Source of the DNA: Hymenobacter metallilatus
GTDB taxonomy: Bacteria; Bacteroidota; Bacteroidia; Cytophagales; Hymenobacteraceae
DNA length: 64,000 nt
Assembly: GCF_003944705.1 (NCBI RefSeq)
Contig: NZ_RWIS01000010.1
Coordinates: 124,001-188,000 of the forward strand
Reading direction: 5' to 3'
Below, piece by piece: positions 1 to 9,791 of the stretch; positions within the stretch are counted from its first letter, which is position 1, and every line of letters starts with the position of its first letter. A program made the translations under genes and the position numbers. The notes below the pieces were generated by a model. That model worked only from the letters and a program-made list of their open reading frames with translations, was not told the DNA's origin and ran no database searches.

Positions 1-88
1 AAGGAGCGGAAGTAGCTACTGACACAGGTGTAAAGGGTTATGGTATAGTATAATATACCTTTCCCTTAATGATGAGTTTTTCCGACTG

Positions 89-502
89 ATGCTGTTCAAT
101 TATCTGGTGTCGAACGGGGATGCCCACCTCAAAAACTTTTCCTACTACCGGCTGCCCTCCGGCTACTACCAGCTCACACCGGCATACGACTTACTCAACA
201 CTGCCTTGCACGTGAATGACGATAATGGGCTGGCGCTCGATCTGTTCGCCGACGATTACGAAACGCCCAGCTTCACGGCCAATGCTTTTCTGGCTTATGA
301 CGACTCTCTGGAGTTGGGCCGGCGGTTGGGGCTCCCACTTTCCAGAGTGCGGAAGCTGCTGGCCGATAGTGTGGGGCACGAAGACAAGATTCAGCGCCTG
401 ATTGACCGGTCATTTTTGCCTGAGGAGCTGAAACTCCGCTACGCCGCCGTGGTAGCCGACCGGCGGCAGCGGCTGCGCTACTCGGCCGCAACTCAACCCT
501 AG
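89..502 (+). CDS. HipA-type kinase, C-terminal fragment (truncated)
   Basis: This is the C-terminal part of a HipA-family serine/threonine kinase, the toxin half of HipBA-type toxin-antitoxin systems. The motif NGDAHLKNFS near residues 9-18 is the family's catalytic-loop signature, followed by the TPAYDLL segment that carries the metal-binding Asp. Homology seems to begin a few codons before this ATG (in-frame residues NDEFFRL from about position 68), but the frame then meets a TGA at 20-22. The N-terminal HipA region is missing, and a full-length protein would be about three times longer. No hipB-like gene is visible. The preceding 60 bases are AT-rich and unlike the rest of the window. It may be a decayed gene, a real break point, or a sequence end; only the 5' truncation is seen directly. 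Confidence 0.75.
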   Translation: MLFNYLVSNGDAHLKNFSYYRLPSGYYQLTPAYDLLNTALHVNDDNGLALDLFADDYETPSFTANAFLAYDDSLELGRRLGLPLSRVRKLLADSVGHEDKIQRLIDRSFLPEELKLRYAAVVADRRQRLRYSAATQP

Positions 503-556
503 CCGCTGCCTGGCAGTACAAAGCAGGCGGCACCGCGGCCGCCCGTGTTTCTGTGT

Positions 557-1600
557 ATGCCTGAGCTCGTGTTTCGGGTGCTGGCCTTCGGGGCTGGTGC
601 TTTTCTGGTTGCCACCACCGTGCTGGCGGCTATTCAATCGTTTGTACTGCCCCGTAACGAATCGGCCCGTTTGAATACCTGGGTATTTCGGGCGGTACGG
701 TGGGCATTTGAGGCAATGGCCTCTCTGGGGCGTACTTACAGTCAGCGCGATAAAGTAATGGCTCTGTACGCACCGGTGGGCCTGGTAACTCTCCCGATTG
801 TGTGGCTTACGGTGGTTAGCGTGGGGTTTACGGCCATTTTCTGGGCACTGGATGAGGGCGACCTTGTCCGCTGCTACCGCATCAGTGCCAGCTCCCTGCT
901 CACCATTGGCGCCGATGAGCCCACCGAAGGGCTGGTGGCCAGTATCATGTCGTACGCCGAGGCCACGCTGGGGCTACTGCTGCTTACCCTGCTTATCTCC
1001 TACCTGCCCACGATGTACCAGGCCTTTTCGCGGCGGGAGCTGACGGTGGCGCGGCTGGAACTGCGGGCTGGGGCCAAGGCCTCGGCCGTGGAGCTCCTGC
1101 TCTGGCTCAACCGCACGGGTTCCTTGCAGGACGACAGTGACCAGTGGAAAGACTGGGAAGAGTGGTTTGTGGAAATAGAGGAAACGCACACTTCTCTGGC
1201 TATTCTGGCATTTTTTCGTTCCCCGCAGCCAGGCCGCTCCTGGGTAACGGCCGCCGATGTAATTCTGGATGCGGCCGCCCTTATCAGCAGCACCGTGGCC
1301 CAACCCCGCGACCCGCACTTGGTGCTGTGTTTCAAGGCGGGGTGCGTGGCCATTAACCGCGTGGCCCGCTACTTCCAGTATGAGGCCGACGTGGAGGTAA
1401 CTGACACATCCGGCGTGGCCCCCGATGAGCCCCAGCGCCACGATTTTGGGTTGGCCTGCCAGCAGCTGCAGACCGCAGGCATTGTGCTTCGGGAGGAACA
1501 GGCTGCCTGGGAGCAGTACATGGAGCTGCGCAGCCGCTACGCCGGGGCCATTGCGTATCTGGCCCGGCTTACCATGGCTCCGGAAATTAAGTCCATCTAA
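557..1600 (+). CDS. Membrane protein with potassium-channel-like pore segment
   Basis: This is a 347-residue membrane protein of no firmly recognised family. Hydrophobic segments lie near residues 3-28, 70-96 and 134-150. Between the last two is SASSLLTIG (about 110-118), which resembles the pore helix and selectivity-filter start of two-TM potassium channels. The filter is not canonical: TIGADE replaces TIGYGD. The cytoplasmic C-terminal half (about 155-347) is rich in Trp and Glu with no motif I can name. I chose the ATG at 557; an in-frame GTG at 545 would add four residues. It starts 54 bp after the HipA fragment. Channel function is an inference from one short motif and the membrane topology. 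Confidence 0.7.
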   Translation: MPELVFRVLAFGAGAFLVATTVLAAIQSFVLPRNESARLNTWVFRAVRWAFEAMASLGRTYSQRDKVMALYAPVGLVTLPIVWLTVVSVGFTAIFWALDEGDLVRCYRISASSLLTIGADEPTEGLVASIMSYAEATLGLLLLTLLISYLPTMYQAFSRRELTVARLELRAGAKASAVELLLWLNRTGSLQDDSDQWKDWEEWFVEIEETHTSLAILAFFRSPQPGRSWVTAADVILDAAALISSTVAQPRDPHLVLCFKAGCVAINRVARYFQYEADVEVTDTSGVAPDEPQRHDFGLACQQLQTAGIVLREEQAAWEQYMELRSRYAGAIAYLARLTMAPEIKSI

Positions 1601-2170
1601 CCTAGCCGTGCCACACCAGTAGCCTGTACGGTACCCGAGCAGTATAGTCCGGCATCAGCCTGCCAGCGGCTTTACCCCTAAGCCCGGCAAGTGGTGCAGC
1701 CAACCCGTGCTCCGGAACAAGGGGCGGACCATGGAAGCAGTACGTCTGGGGCCAAAGCTGGGGCGGGGATGGGTAAGCACCTTACCGGGCTGGGTATTGA
1801 ATTGATTTCGTTGGATTTTTTTGGTATCACTCTGCCACATCTGTATATTTCCATTTCCTGGTTTGGCTTGTACGCCTGGGGCGTACATGGCTGCCTTTTA
1901 TTGCATTCCATTCTATCCGGCCCCATGTCTCAACAGTCCGCGGTAGCCGCACGTTTTCGGGCCCGAAGCCGGGTTTCGTCCATGCGCCTATCCCGGCTTC
2001 CGGAGAACTAGTACCGGCTTCTGCCGGAAAGCGGCCATCTTCTTTCTCCCGTTTCTCTCTGCTGGGCAACCGGCCGTTACCGCGTAGCCGGAATAGTACT
2101 TTTCCAGCGCCCCTGGCCAGTGGCCGGGGTAGTAAGTGCCTTGTTTACCTCCACTTCATTTTTTCAGTAC
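1601..2170. other. 570-bp intergenic region, no gene supported
   Basis: This gap lies between the membrane protein and the giant adhesin gene. Open frames across it lack recognisable domains and look random. An AT-richer pocket at about 1797-1862 could hold a promoter, but I find no clean TAnnTTTG element. No tRNA, terminator or clear repeat was seen. Confidence 0.5.
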
Positions 2171-5100
2171 ATGCCAACACCTTTACTTTTTTCTTCGGGG
2201 CACAGGGCCTGGGAGCGAAACCGCGCTTGGCAGCGCCGCACACTGGCAGCCTGCCTCCTGCTCCTGAGCGCCTCCGGTGCCTGGGCCCAGACCGTAAAAA
2301 CGCTGCCCGGTGACTATCCTACCCTGGCCGCTGCCATTACCGATCTGAACACGAACGGCGTACCGGCCGGGGGCCTCACCCTGAACATTGCGGCCGGCTA
2401 CACCGAAACGGCAGTCAACCTGACCCTCACGGCCACCGGTACCAGCACCAGCCCTATTGTGTTCCAGAAAAGCGGCTCGGGCGCTAACCCCTTACTGACG
2501 GCGGGTACGGGCACCAGCACCACAGTTTCGCCGGCCACCACGGATGCGGTTATTCGCCTGAGTGGGTCCGACTACGTGACGTTTAATGGTATTGACGTTG
2601 CAGAAAGCAGCGCCAATACCACTGCCACCACCCAGATGGAGTTCGGGTATGCCCTCTACCGGGCTTCGGCTACGGATGGCTGCCAGAACAACACCATCCG
2701 CAACTGCGTGGTGACGCTTAACAAAACCAACACGGCCACCATTGGCATTGCGGGCCTGTCGTACACTACCGCCAACACGACGGCAGTAGCAGCTACCAGC
2801 ACCGCCGGGGCCAACTCCGGCAACAAGGTGTACGGCAACGTAGTTACCAACTCGCTGACCGGCATCAACTTCGCGGCGGCCTCAACTACCGCCCTGGCCA
2901 ACTACGACCAGAACAATGAGATTGGGGTAACAGCCCCGAATACCATTGGTAACTTCGGGGGCACAGCTTCCGGCTGGGGTGCGGGCGGCAACTACCAGAA
3001 CGGGCTGAAAATTTCGGGGAACATTATCAACAGTACCCTAAACTATACCTCCGCCACGGCTTCGACGCCGGTAGCTGCCTCCACCGTAACCAGCACCATC
3101 CGGGGCATTTACGGCAACACGGGTACCTCGTCGAACATTGATATTGTAAACAATACCATTACGCTGGCTTCCGGGGCTACTACCTCGCAGATGTCGGGTA
3201 TTGAGAATGGCATTGGTTCCACGGCAGCTTCCAACACGGTAACCATTACGGGCAACACCGTAACCAACTGCTCCTACGCTACGGCCACTACCGCCACCTT
3301 CTACGGGATATATAATCTGGCTTCGGCCGCTACCGTAACTATAGCGGGCAATACCATCAGCAACAACGCGCACGGTGGCAGCGCCAGCGCGGCGGCGCCC
3401 TGCCAGCTGCTCTACAACTCGGGCGCGGGTACTACGGTAACGCTGAGCAACAACCGGGTAACCGGCAATACCCAGGCCGGCACCAGCACCCTGAACCTGC
3501 TGTTCGGGGGCAGCCCTACCTCCCTGAACATTACCGATAACCAGCTGACCGGCAACACCAAAACCGGCGGCACGGCTACCAGCGGCACTCTTTACGGCAT
3601 TCAGGCCGGCACCGCCGCCGTTACGGCTACGGGTAATACCGTGAGCAACAACAGCATTGTGGCAGCGGGCTCGAGCAGCGCCATTATCAATGGCTATTAC
3701 GACTTCAGCTCTCCGACTTCGGAAATTATTACCGGCAACACGTTCACCAACCTAAGCATTTCGGGCTCTACCACGGCCACAGCGTCGTCGATTTACGGCA
3801 TTCAGACCTTTCCTACCTCTACCACTACCAAAACCATCAGCCAGAATACGGTTGGAGGCCTGGCCCTGGGCGTGACGGGAACGGTGTTCGGCATCAGCAG
3901 CTCATCGGGGGCTACGGTAGCCATTTCGCGCAATAAGTTGTACGGGCTGTCGGCGGCCAATGCCGATGGCATTGTGTACGGGCTGTACCTCGGCTCGGGG
4001 GCTACCGTTACGGCCAGCAACAACCTCATCGGTGACCTGACGGCACCGGCCGCTACGGGCACCAGCGCCGTGACCGGCCTGTACGTGGCCGGGGGTACCA
4101 CCATGAATCTGTACTTCAACACGGTGTACGTGAATGCGTCGTCGTCGTCGACTACCACCTTTGGCACGTCGGGCATTTATGTAGGCTCCACTACCCCCAC
4201 TGTTGACCTGCGCAACAACCTGGTGGCCAACCTATCGGTGCCGGGTGCTACGGGTGGGGCCACGGCGGCCCTGCGCTTTAGCGCCGCTCCGGGCGCTAAA
4301 CTGGCTGCTACCTCTAACAACAACCTGTACTACGCGGGGGCTGCTTCGGCCAGCCGCGTTATTTATGTAGAAGGCACCACCACCCTGGCCAACGCCCAAC
4401 CTACCGTCACGGCGTACGCCGCGTACGTGGGTGGGGGCCGCGAAACAGCTTCCGTAACGGAGAATCCTACTTTTCTGAGCACTACCGGTACCAATGCCGG
4501 CTTCCTGCACCTCAACCCCGCCGTGCCGAATCTGGCGGAGAGCAAAGCCCAACCCATCAGCGGCATCACCCTCGACTTTGACGGGGAAACCCGCAACGCC
4601 TCCACCCCCGATATTGGGGCTGATGAGGGCACCTTTGTGGTGGGCGGCGTGGCTACCGATATATCGGCGGCCGGCCTTGCGTCGCCGCTGGCAGTGGGCT
4701 GCTACGGCGCTTCGGAAACCGTAGCCGTGAGCATCCGCAACAGCGGAACCCAGCCCCTGGATTTTGCCGCTACGCCGGCTACTATTACGGTAATCGTGAG
4801 TGGCGCCGCTACTCAAACGCTTACCGCCACGGTTAACACCGGCACGCTGGCTCCCGGCACGGCGCAAACCGTTACGCTGGGCACACTGAACATGCTGGCC
4901 GTAGGCACCTACTCGTTTGCCATTACGGCCACCGTGCCCGGCGACGCCGATGCCAGCAACAACAGCATTACGATTACCCGCACCGTAGTTGGCCCCGCCG
5001 CCCAGGGCCAGACGCTCACGTTTACGGGCTACACCGGGGCCAACCTGAGCACGCTATACCCTGGCTGGTACGAGGCCACGGGCGCGGCTGCTCCGGCCGG

Positions 5101-8100
5101 CACCACCTCGGCCTGGACCAATGCAACTTTCCCGGCTGGCAACACAACAGCCAAGGTGAACCTGTTCAGCACCGGTAAAAACGACTGGGTAGTATCGCCG
5201 AAGTTTCTGCCTACTGCCTCCACCGTGCTGACGTTCAGCGCCGGCTTGTCGGATTACAACAGCACCAGTGCCGACCCGGTCGGCATGACGGGCACGGATG
5301 ATTTTGTGGAAGTGCGGATTTCGACGGACTGCGGCGTGACCTTCACCCGGATTCCGGCCTTTGCGCAGTTCAATGCCGGCAACCAGCCTTCCAACGGCAG
5401 CCTGACCAGCTACAGCATCAACCTGGGCAGCTACGCCGGGCAGCCTGTTATTGTGGGCTTCTTTGCCTCGGAAGGTACCGTGGATGATACCCCGGACTAT
5501 GATTTTCACATCGACAACGTACGGGTAAACAGTCCGCAGGCGCTTGACATGGCGGCTACCGCCCTGGCTGCACCTACGGCCACGCAGGGCTGCTACTCGG
5601 CGGCCGAAACCGTTTCGGTGACGGTAAGCAACGTAGGCACCCAAACAATTGATTTTGCCGTGAATCCGGCCACGGTAACGGCCGTGGTAACGACGCCCGG
5701 TGGCTCGCAAACCCTGACCAGCACCATAAACTCGGGGACGCTGGCGGCTGGGGCTACGCAGGCAGTAGCTCTCACCCCAACGCTGGATATGAGCGCCACG
5801 GGCACGTATTCGTTTGCCCTCACGGCCACCGTACAAGGCGACCAGGACACGAGCAACGATGCGCTGACGCCCGCCGTGACCCGTACGGTGGTAGCTCCGG
5901 TGGCTGGCACCGTCACGGCCAGTGCCTCGCAGCTGTGCCAGAGCGGTACCAGCACCCTTACCCTTACGGGTGCCGCTAACGGCAGCATTCAGTGGCAGCA
6001 ATCTACCGACAATACCACCTTTACGGATATTGCCGGTGCCACTGCTGCTACCTTCACTACCCCGGTGCTCACGCAGACTACGTATTTCCGGGCTCAGGTA
6101 CGGTGCGCTACCACAGCCACCAGCAATGCCGTAACCATTACGGTAACCAACGCGCAGGTACTGACCACTAACACGCCGGTAACTATTTGCGAAGGCACTA
6201 CTGCAACCCTCACCGCCACCGCAACAACCGGCAACACCATCCGGTTTTACGAGGCGGCTACCGGGGGCGCACCGCTGGCTACTGGCGGCTCCTTCACTAC
6301 CCCGGCCCTGACGGCTTCGCGCCAGTACTTTGTGGAAGCTGCTGCCCCGATTACCAACGTAGCGGGCCTGCCCAGCAACGCGGCCACCTACGGTACGTTT
6401 GTGCAGTCCTCGCTCGTTGATTATCCCTTGGGCTTTGCCGTGTCCCAGGCTGGCACGCTGGCCTCAGTGGATGTGTACCCGACGGCGGCCGGCACGCTCA
6501 CCATCCGGCTCTACAGCATAGCCGGTACCCAACCCAGTGGTACGCCCACGGCCGTAGCCGGCAGCGACGTTACGGTTACCATAACGGCGGCGCAGGTAGG
6601 TACGCGGGTAACGGTACCGCTCAACTACGCCTTAGCCCCCGGTGACTATAAGCTGTCGAATCTGGCGGGGGCACTGGGCCGCTACAGCTCGTATAGCGGT
6701 ACCTATCCTCTCTCAGATGGGGCGTTGACGGTGAAAGGCTCCTACACTGCTTATACATCTACTTCCTACTCCAACACAACGTACAACAGCTTCTTCAATC
6801 TCACCTTTGCCTCGGAATGCCTGAGCGGCCGTACGGCCATTCAGGTGAACGTAACAGCCCCAGCCACGGCAGGCTTCGGCTACGCCAATGCTTCCTACTG
6901 CACCTCGGCGACGGGCCCGGTTGCGGCCACCCTGGCTTCCGGGGCTACGGCCGGTACCTTCAGCTCAACAGCCGGCCTGACCATTGATGCCACTACGGGT
7001 ACTATTACCCCCGGCACCTCTACGCCCGGTACGTACACGGTAACCAACACAGTAGCCGCCTCCGGTGGCTGCGCGGCCGTTACGGCCACGGCAACTGTTA
7101 CCATTACAGCCCCGGCTACGGCCGGCTTCAGCTACGCGGCGGCCAGCTACTGCACCAGTGCCCCCGGCACTGTGGCAGCAGCGTTGACCACCGGCGCTAC
7201 GGCCGGCACGTTCAGCAGCACTACCGGCCTCACTCTTGATGCCAGCACGGGGGCCATCACGCCCGGCACCTCTACGCCCGGCACCTACACCGTCACCAAC
7301 ACGGTGGCCGCTTCCGGTGGGTGTGCCGCTGTAACTGCTACTTTCCAGGTAACCATCACGGCCCCAGCCACGGCAGGCTTCGGCTACGCCAATGCTTCCT
7401 ACTGCACCTCGGCGACGGGCCCGGTTGCGGCCACCCTGGCTTCCGGGGCTACGGCCGGTACCTTCAGCTCAACAGCCGGCCTGACCATTGATGCCACTAC
7501 GGGTACTATTACCCCCGGCACCTCTACGCCCGGTACGTACACGGTAACCAACACAGTAGCCGCCTCCGGTGGCTGCGCGGCCGTTACGGCCACGGCAACT
7601 GTTACCATTACAGCCCCGGCTACGGCCGGCTTCAGCTACGCCGCTGCGGCATACTGTGTTTCGGCTACGGGCGCGGTTGCTCCCGTACTGACCACCGGCG
7701 CTACGGCCGGCACGTTCAGCAGCACTACCGGCCTCACCCTTGATGCCAGCACGGGGGCCATTACACCTAGCACTTCTACACCCGGCACCTACACCGTCAC
7801 CAACACGGTGGCCGCTTCCGGTGGGTGTGCTGCTGTAACTGCTACTTTCCAGGTAACTATTAGTAGCGCCCCGGTAGCATCCTTCAGCTATGCCAACGCC
7901 AGCTACTGTCAGGTAACCAGTGGCTCGGCCGCACCGGTACTAGGTGCAGGGGCTACGGCGGGCACGTTCAGCAGCAGCACCGGCCTGGTCCTGAATGCCG
8001 GCACGGGTGTCATCAACCTGGCCACCAGCACGCCTGGCACCTATACCGTAACCAATACGGTGGCGGCTTCGGGGGGCTGCGCGGCTACCTCGGCCATGTT

Positions 8101-8614
8101 CAGCGTGACCATCAATGCCCGCCCGGCTCAGCCTACCATCACCATCCGCTACAATGGGGCGGTAACCACGCTTACCAGCAGCGCGGCCACCGGCAACCAG
8201 TGGTACCTGAACAACACCCTGATTCCGGGTGCCACGGGCCAGGATTACGTGGTGAATTCGGCGGCTCAGTACGGCAACTACTCGGTGGTTGTGACCAACG
8301 CGGCCGGCTGCGCCTCCCTACCTTCGGCCCTGCAGATCGTCACGACCACGCTGAAGCCCCTGGCCGGCTCGGTACTCGATATTTTCCCTAACCCTACCTC
8401 AGGGCTGATGACAGTGAAGCTGGCCGGGTATGCTACTACTACGGAGCTGACGGTATATGATGCCGTAGGCAAGCTGGTGCATACTGTAACGGTAGGCGGC
8501 AGCACTGCCCCGCGCGAGATACAGCTGAACCTGAGCGCCTTGCCAACGGGAGTATACATGCTGCGCGCCCGTACAGAGGGCGGCACGGATATCCGGCGCA
8601 TTGTGCGGGAATAA
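2171..8614 (+). CDS. Giant secreted surface protein with beta-helix, Ig-like repeats and T9SS sorting domain
   Basis: This 2147-residue exported protein is probably delivered to the cell surface by the type IX system. A signal peptide ends at Ala39 (AWA-Q); the ATG at 2171 is preferred over the in-frame one at 2120 because it places the signal at the N-terminus. Residues about 45-800 are Thr/Ala/Asn-rich with repeated N-x-I/V-T strands, as in right-handed parallel beta-helices. Two CARDB-like domains (about 827-940 and 1124-1238) flank a cleaved-adhesin or MAM-like jelly roll (about 948-1120). Ig-like segments follow (about 1245-1395), then five repeats of about 84 residues (1563-2065). Residues about 2066-2147 form a type A T9SS sorting domain (IFPNPTSG start, final RIVRE). 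The repertoire suggests adhesion or polysaccharide contact; no catalytic site is evident. Confidence 0.88.
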   Translation: MPTPLLFSSGHRAWERNRAWQRRTLAACLLLLSASGAWAQTVKTLPGDYPTLAAAITDLNTNGVPAGGLTLNIAAGYTETAVNLTLTATGTSTSPIVFQKSGSGANPLLTAGTGTSTTVSPATTDAVIRLSGSDYVTFNGIDVAESSANTTATTQMEFGYALYRASATDGCQNNTIRNCVVTLNKTNTATIGIAGLSYTTANTTAVAATSTAGANSGNKVYGNVVTNSLTGINFAAASTTALANYDQNNEIGVTAPNTIGNFGGTASGWGAGGNYQNGLKISGNIINSTLNYTSATASTPVAASTVTSTIRGIYGNTGTSSNIDIVNNTITLASGATTSQMSGIENGIGSTAASNTVTITGNTVTNCSYATATTATFYGIYNLASAATVTIAGNTISNNAHGGSASAAAPCQLLYNSGAGTTVTLSNNRVTGNTQAGTSTLNLLFGGSPTSLNITDNQLTGNTKTGGTATSGTLYGIQAGTAAVTATGNTVSNNSIVAAGSSSAIINGYYDFSSPTSEIITGNTFTNLSISGSTTATASSIYGIQTFPTSTTTKTISQNTVGGLALGVTGTVFGISSSSGATVAISRNKLYGLSAANADGIVYGLYLGSGATVTASNNLIGDLTAPAATGTSAVTGLYVAGGTTMNLYFNTVYVNASSSSTTTFGTSGIYVGSTTPTVDLRNNLVANLSVPGATGGATAALRFSAAPGAKLAATSNNNLYYAGAASASRVIYVEGTTTLANAQPTVTAYAAYVGGGRETASVTENPTFLSTTGTNAGFLHLNPAVPNLAESKAQPISGITLDFDGETRNASTPDIGADEGTFVVGGVATDISAAGLASPLAVGCYGASETVAVSIRNSGTQPLDFAATPATITVIVSGAATQTLTATVNTGTLAPGTAQTVTLGTLNMLAVGTYSFAITATVPGDADASNNSITITRTVVGPAAQGQTLTFTGYTGANLSTLYPGWYEATGAAAPAGTTSAWTNATFPAGNTTAKVNLFSTGKNDWVVSPKFLPTASTVLTFSAGLSDYNSTSADPVGMTGTDDFVEVRISTDCGVTFTRIPAFAQFNAGNQPSNGSLTSYSINLGSYAGQPVIVGFFASEGTVDDTPDYDFHIDNVRVNSPQALDMAATALAAPTATQGCYSAAETVSVTVSNVGTQTIDFAVNPATVTAVVTTPGGSQTLTSTINSGTLAAGATQAVALTPTLDMSATGTYSFALTATVQGDQDTSNDALTPAVTRTVVAPVAGTVTASASQLCQSGTSTLTLTGAANGSIQWQQSTDNTTFTDIAGATAATFTTPVLTQTTYFRAQVRCATTATSNAVTITVTNAQVLTTNTPVTICEGTTATLTATATTGNTIRFYEAATGGAPLATGGSFTTPALTASRQYFVEAAAPITNVAGLPSNAATYGTFVQSSLVDYPLGFAVSQAGTLASVDVYPTAAGTLTIRLYSIAGTQPSGTPTAVAGSDVTVTITAAQVGTRVTVPLNYALAPGDYKLSNLAGALGRYSSYSGTYPLSDGALTVKGSYTAYTSTSYSNTTYNSFFNLTFASECLSGRTAIQVNVTAPATAGFGYANASYCTSATGPVAATLASGATAGTFSSTAGLTIDATTGTITPGTSTPGTYTVTNTVAASGGCAAVTATATVTITAPATAGFSYAAASYCTSAPGTVAAALTTGATAGTFSSTTGLTLDASTGAITPGTSTPGTYTVTNTVAASGGCAAVTATFQVTITAPATAGFGYANASYCTSATGPVAATLASGATAGTFSSTAGLTIDATTGTITPGTSTPGTYTVTNTVAASGGCAAVTATATVTITAPATAGFSYAAAAYCVSATGAVAPVLTTGATAGTFSSTTGLTLDASTGAITPSTSTPGTYTVTNTVAASGGCAAVTATFQVTISSAPVASFSYANASYCQVTSGSAAPVLGAGATAGTFSSSTGLVLNAGTGVINLATSTPGTYTVTNTVAASGGCAATSAMFSVTINARPAQPTITIRYNGAVTTLTSSAATGNQWYLNNTLIPGATGQDYVVNSAAQYGNYSVVVTNAAGCASLPSALQIVTTTLKPLAGSVLDIFPNPTSGLMTVKLAGYATTTELTVYDAVGKLVHTVTVGGSTAPREIQLNLSALPTGVYMLRARTEGGTDIRRIVRE
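6857..8116 (+). repeat. Five tandem ~252-bp coding repeats, with a 281-bp exact duplicate
   Basis: Five units of about 252 bp encode 84-residue Ig/PKD-like domains within the giant surface protein, each with a GTYTVTNTVAASGGC motif. Units alternate in sequence type. Positions 6857-7137 and 7361-7641 are identical for 281 bp (offset 504 bp, two units), while the units between are diverged. The pattern suggests recent duplication or gene conversion of a two-unit block. Confidence 0.93.
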
Positions 8615-8632
8615 CCTCGCTTACACCCCAAT

Positions 8633-8668
8633 AAAAAAGGGCCTTCCCAGTTGGGAAGGCCCTTTTTT
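8633..8668. terminator. Bidirectional rho-independent terminator
   Basis: An 11-bp GC-rich inverted repeat (GGGCCTTCCCA / TGGGAAGGCCC, 8639-8649 and 8652-8662) is flanked by six A and six T. It lies between the convergent giant surface gene and the serine dehydratase gene and can serve both. Confidence 0.92.
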
Positions 8669-8704
8669 ATTGAGCTCAAACCGCTTTGCAGGCCGCTGCG
8701 GCGG

Positions 8705-9613
8705 TTAGGCGGCGGGGTCTTCGTCGGGCAGAATCTGGACGTCCTGTACCAGCACCATTTTTTCGATTTCGCGGCCCCGGGGCGTGTTGGCCAGGCCGCC
8801 GAGGGCCGTTTCCTTGTAGCGGGTTTCCATGCTCTGACCCACCTCACCCAGAGCTGCCACGCACTGATCCACGGGAATAACGGGGTCGACGCCGGCAATG
8901 GCAATTTGGGCGGAGCTAAAGGCAATGGCCGAGGCGGAGGCGTTACGCACCACGCAGGGAACCTCCACCAGGCCCGCTACCGGGTCGCAGACCAGGCCCA
9001 ACATGCACTGAATGGTAATGGCTACGGCGGCAAAAGTTTCCTCCACGGAGCCGCCCAGGCAGTATACAATGGCTCCGGCACCCATGGCCGCCGCCGAGCC
9101 GGTTTCGGCCTGGCAGCCGCCTACTGCCCCAGCCAGGGAGGCGTTCTGCTCGATGATGAGGGCCACCCCGGCCGCCACCAGCAGACCCTCCAGAATCTTG
9201 TGGTCCGGGAGTTGGTGCAGATCCTGCAAGGTAACGAGCACGCCGGGCAGAATACCCGAGGCTCCGGCCGTAGGCGCGGCTACTACCCGGCCCATGCAGG
9301 AATTTACCTCTTTGGCTCCCAGCGCCCGGGTAATGAGCTGCTTAAACTCCGGGGAAAGCACCGTAACCGGGGAGGCAGCAATTTTTTTGGCCCCGTTGTT
9401 CACCATGCCCGAGCGGGACGTCATGTTCTGGGTGAGGCCGGTATGCACGGCCTCGCGCATCACGTCGTAAGCCCGCTGCAGGCCCGTCCAGATTTCCTCC
9501 TCTGAACGGCCTTTCTGCTCGATTTCGTAGGCCAGCACGGGCTGGTAGAGCGGCTCACCGGTAGAAGCGCAATGCGCCTGCCAACTGGCAAAATCAGTGA
9601 AAAGTAACGACAT
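8705..9613 (-). CDS. sdaAA: L-serine ammonia-lyase, alpha-type (iron-sulfur)
   Basis: This enzyme deaminates L-serine to pyruvate and ammonia using a [4Fe-4S] cluster. The 302 residues match the alpha chain/domain of the family: TSRSGMVNNG near residue 68, the APTAGASGILPG segment near 113-124, GGCQAETGSA near 164, and cysteines in CMLGLVC and VPC that fit cluster ligands. The length is that of the split SdaAA type rather than the one-chain enzyme of about 460 residues, so a beta chain would have to lie elsewhere. It is convergent with the giant surface gene and sits downstream of msrB, separated from it by a terminator. Confidence 0.92.
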   Translation of the reverse strand: MSLLFTDFASWQAHCASTGEPLYQPVLAYEIEQKGRSEEEIWTGLQRAYDVMREAVHTGLTQNMTSRSGMVNNGAKKIAASPVTVLSPEFKQLITRALGAKEVNSCMGRVVAAPTAGASGILPGVLVTLQDLHQLPDHKILEGLLVAAGVALIIEQNASLAGAVGGCQAETGSAAAMGAGAIVYCLGGSVEETFAAVAITIQCMLGLVCDPVAGLVEVPCVVRNASASAIAFSSAQIAIAGVDPVIPVDQCVAALGEVGQSMETRYKETALGGLANTPRGREIEKMVLVQDVQILPDEDPAA

Positions 9614-9724
9614 GGGTGGGAAACGTGAGAAGGTGGGAGTGTAGTGGGGTGGTACCTGCTATCCATAACCAGGATGAGAAAACAGGGGTGCGAAATTCGG
9701 GAGAAATTTGGCGGAACTCTGCAC

Positions 9725-9764
9725 AAAAAAACTCCACCCGCGGCCCAAGGCTACAGGTGGAGTT
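9725..9764 (-). terminator. Rho-independent terminator downstream of msrB
   Basis: Inverted repeat AACTCCACC / GGTGGAGTT (9730-9738 and 9756-9764); in the minus direction it is followed by a run of T (the A run at 9725-9730). It ends the msrB transcript before the serine dehydratase gene. Confidence 0.8.
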
Positions 9765-9791
9765 GTACGCGCAAAAAAGACCCGCGGTATG

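Noticed and set aside
1691..2011. 106-codon frame upstream of the giant surface gene
   Set aside because: No start context, domain or coding-like composition; crosses an AT-rich stretch.
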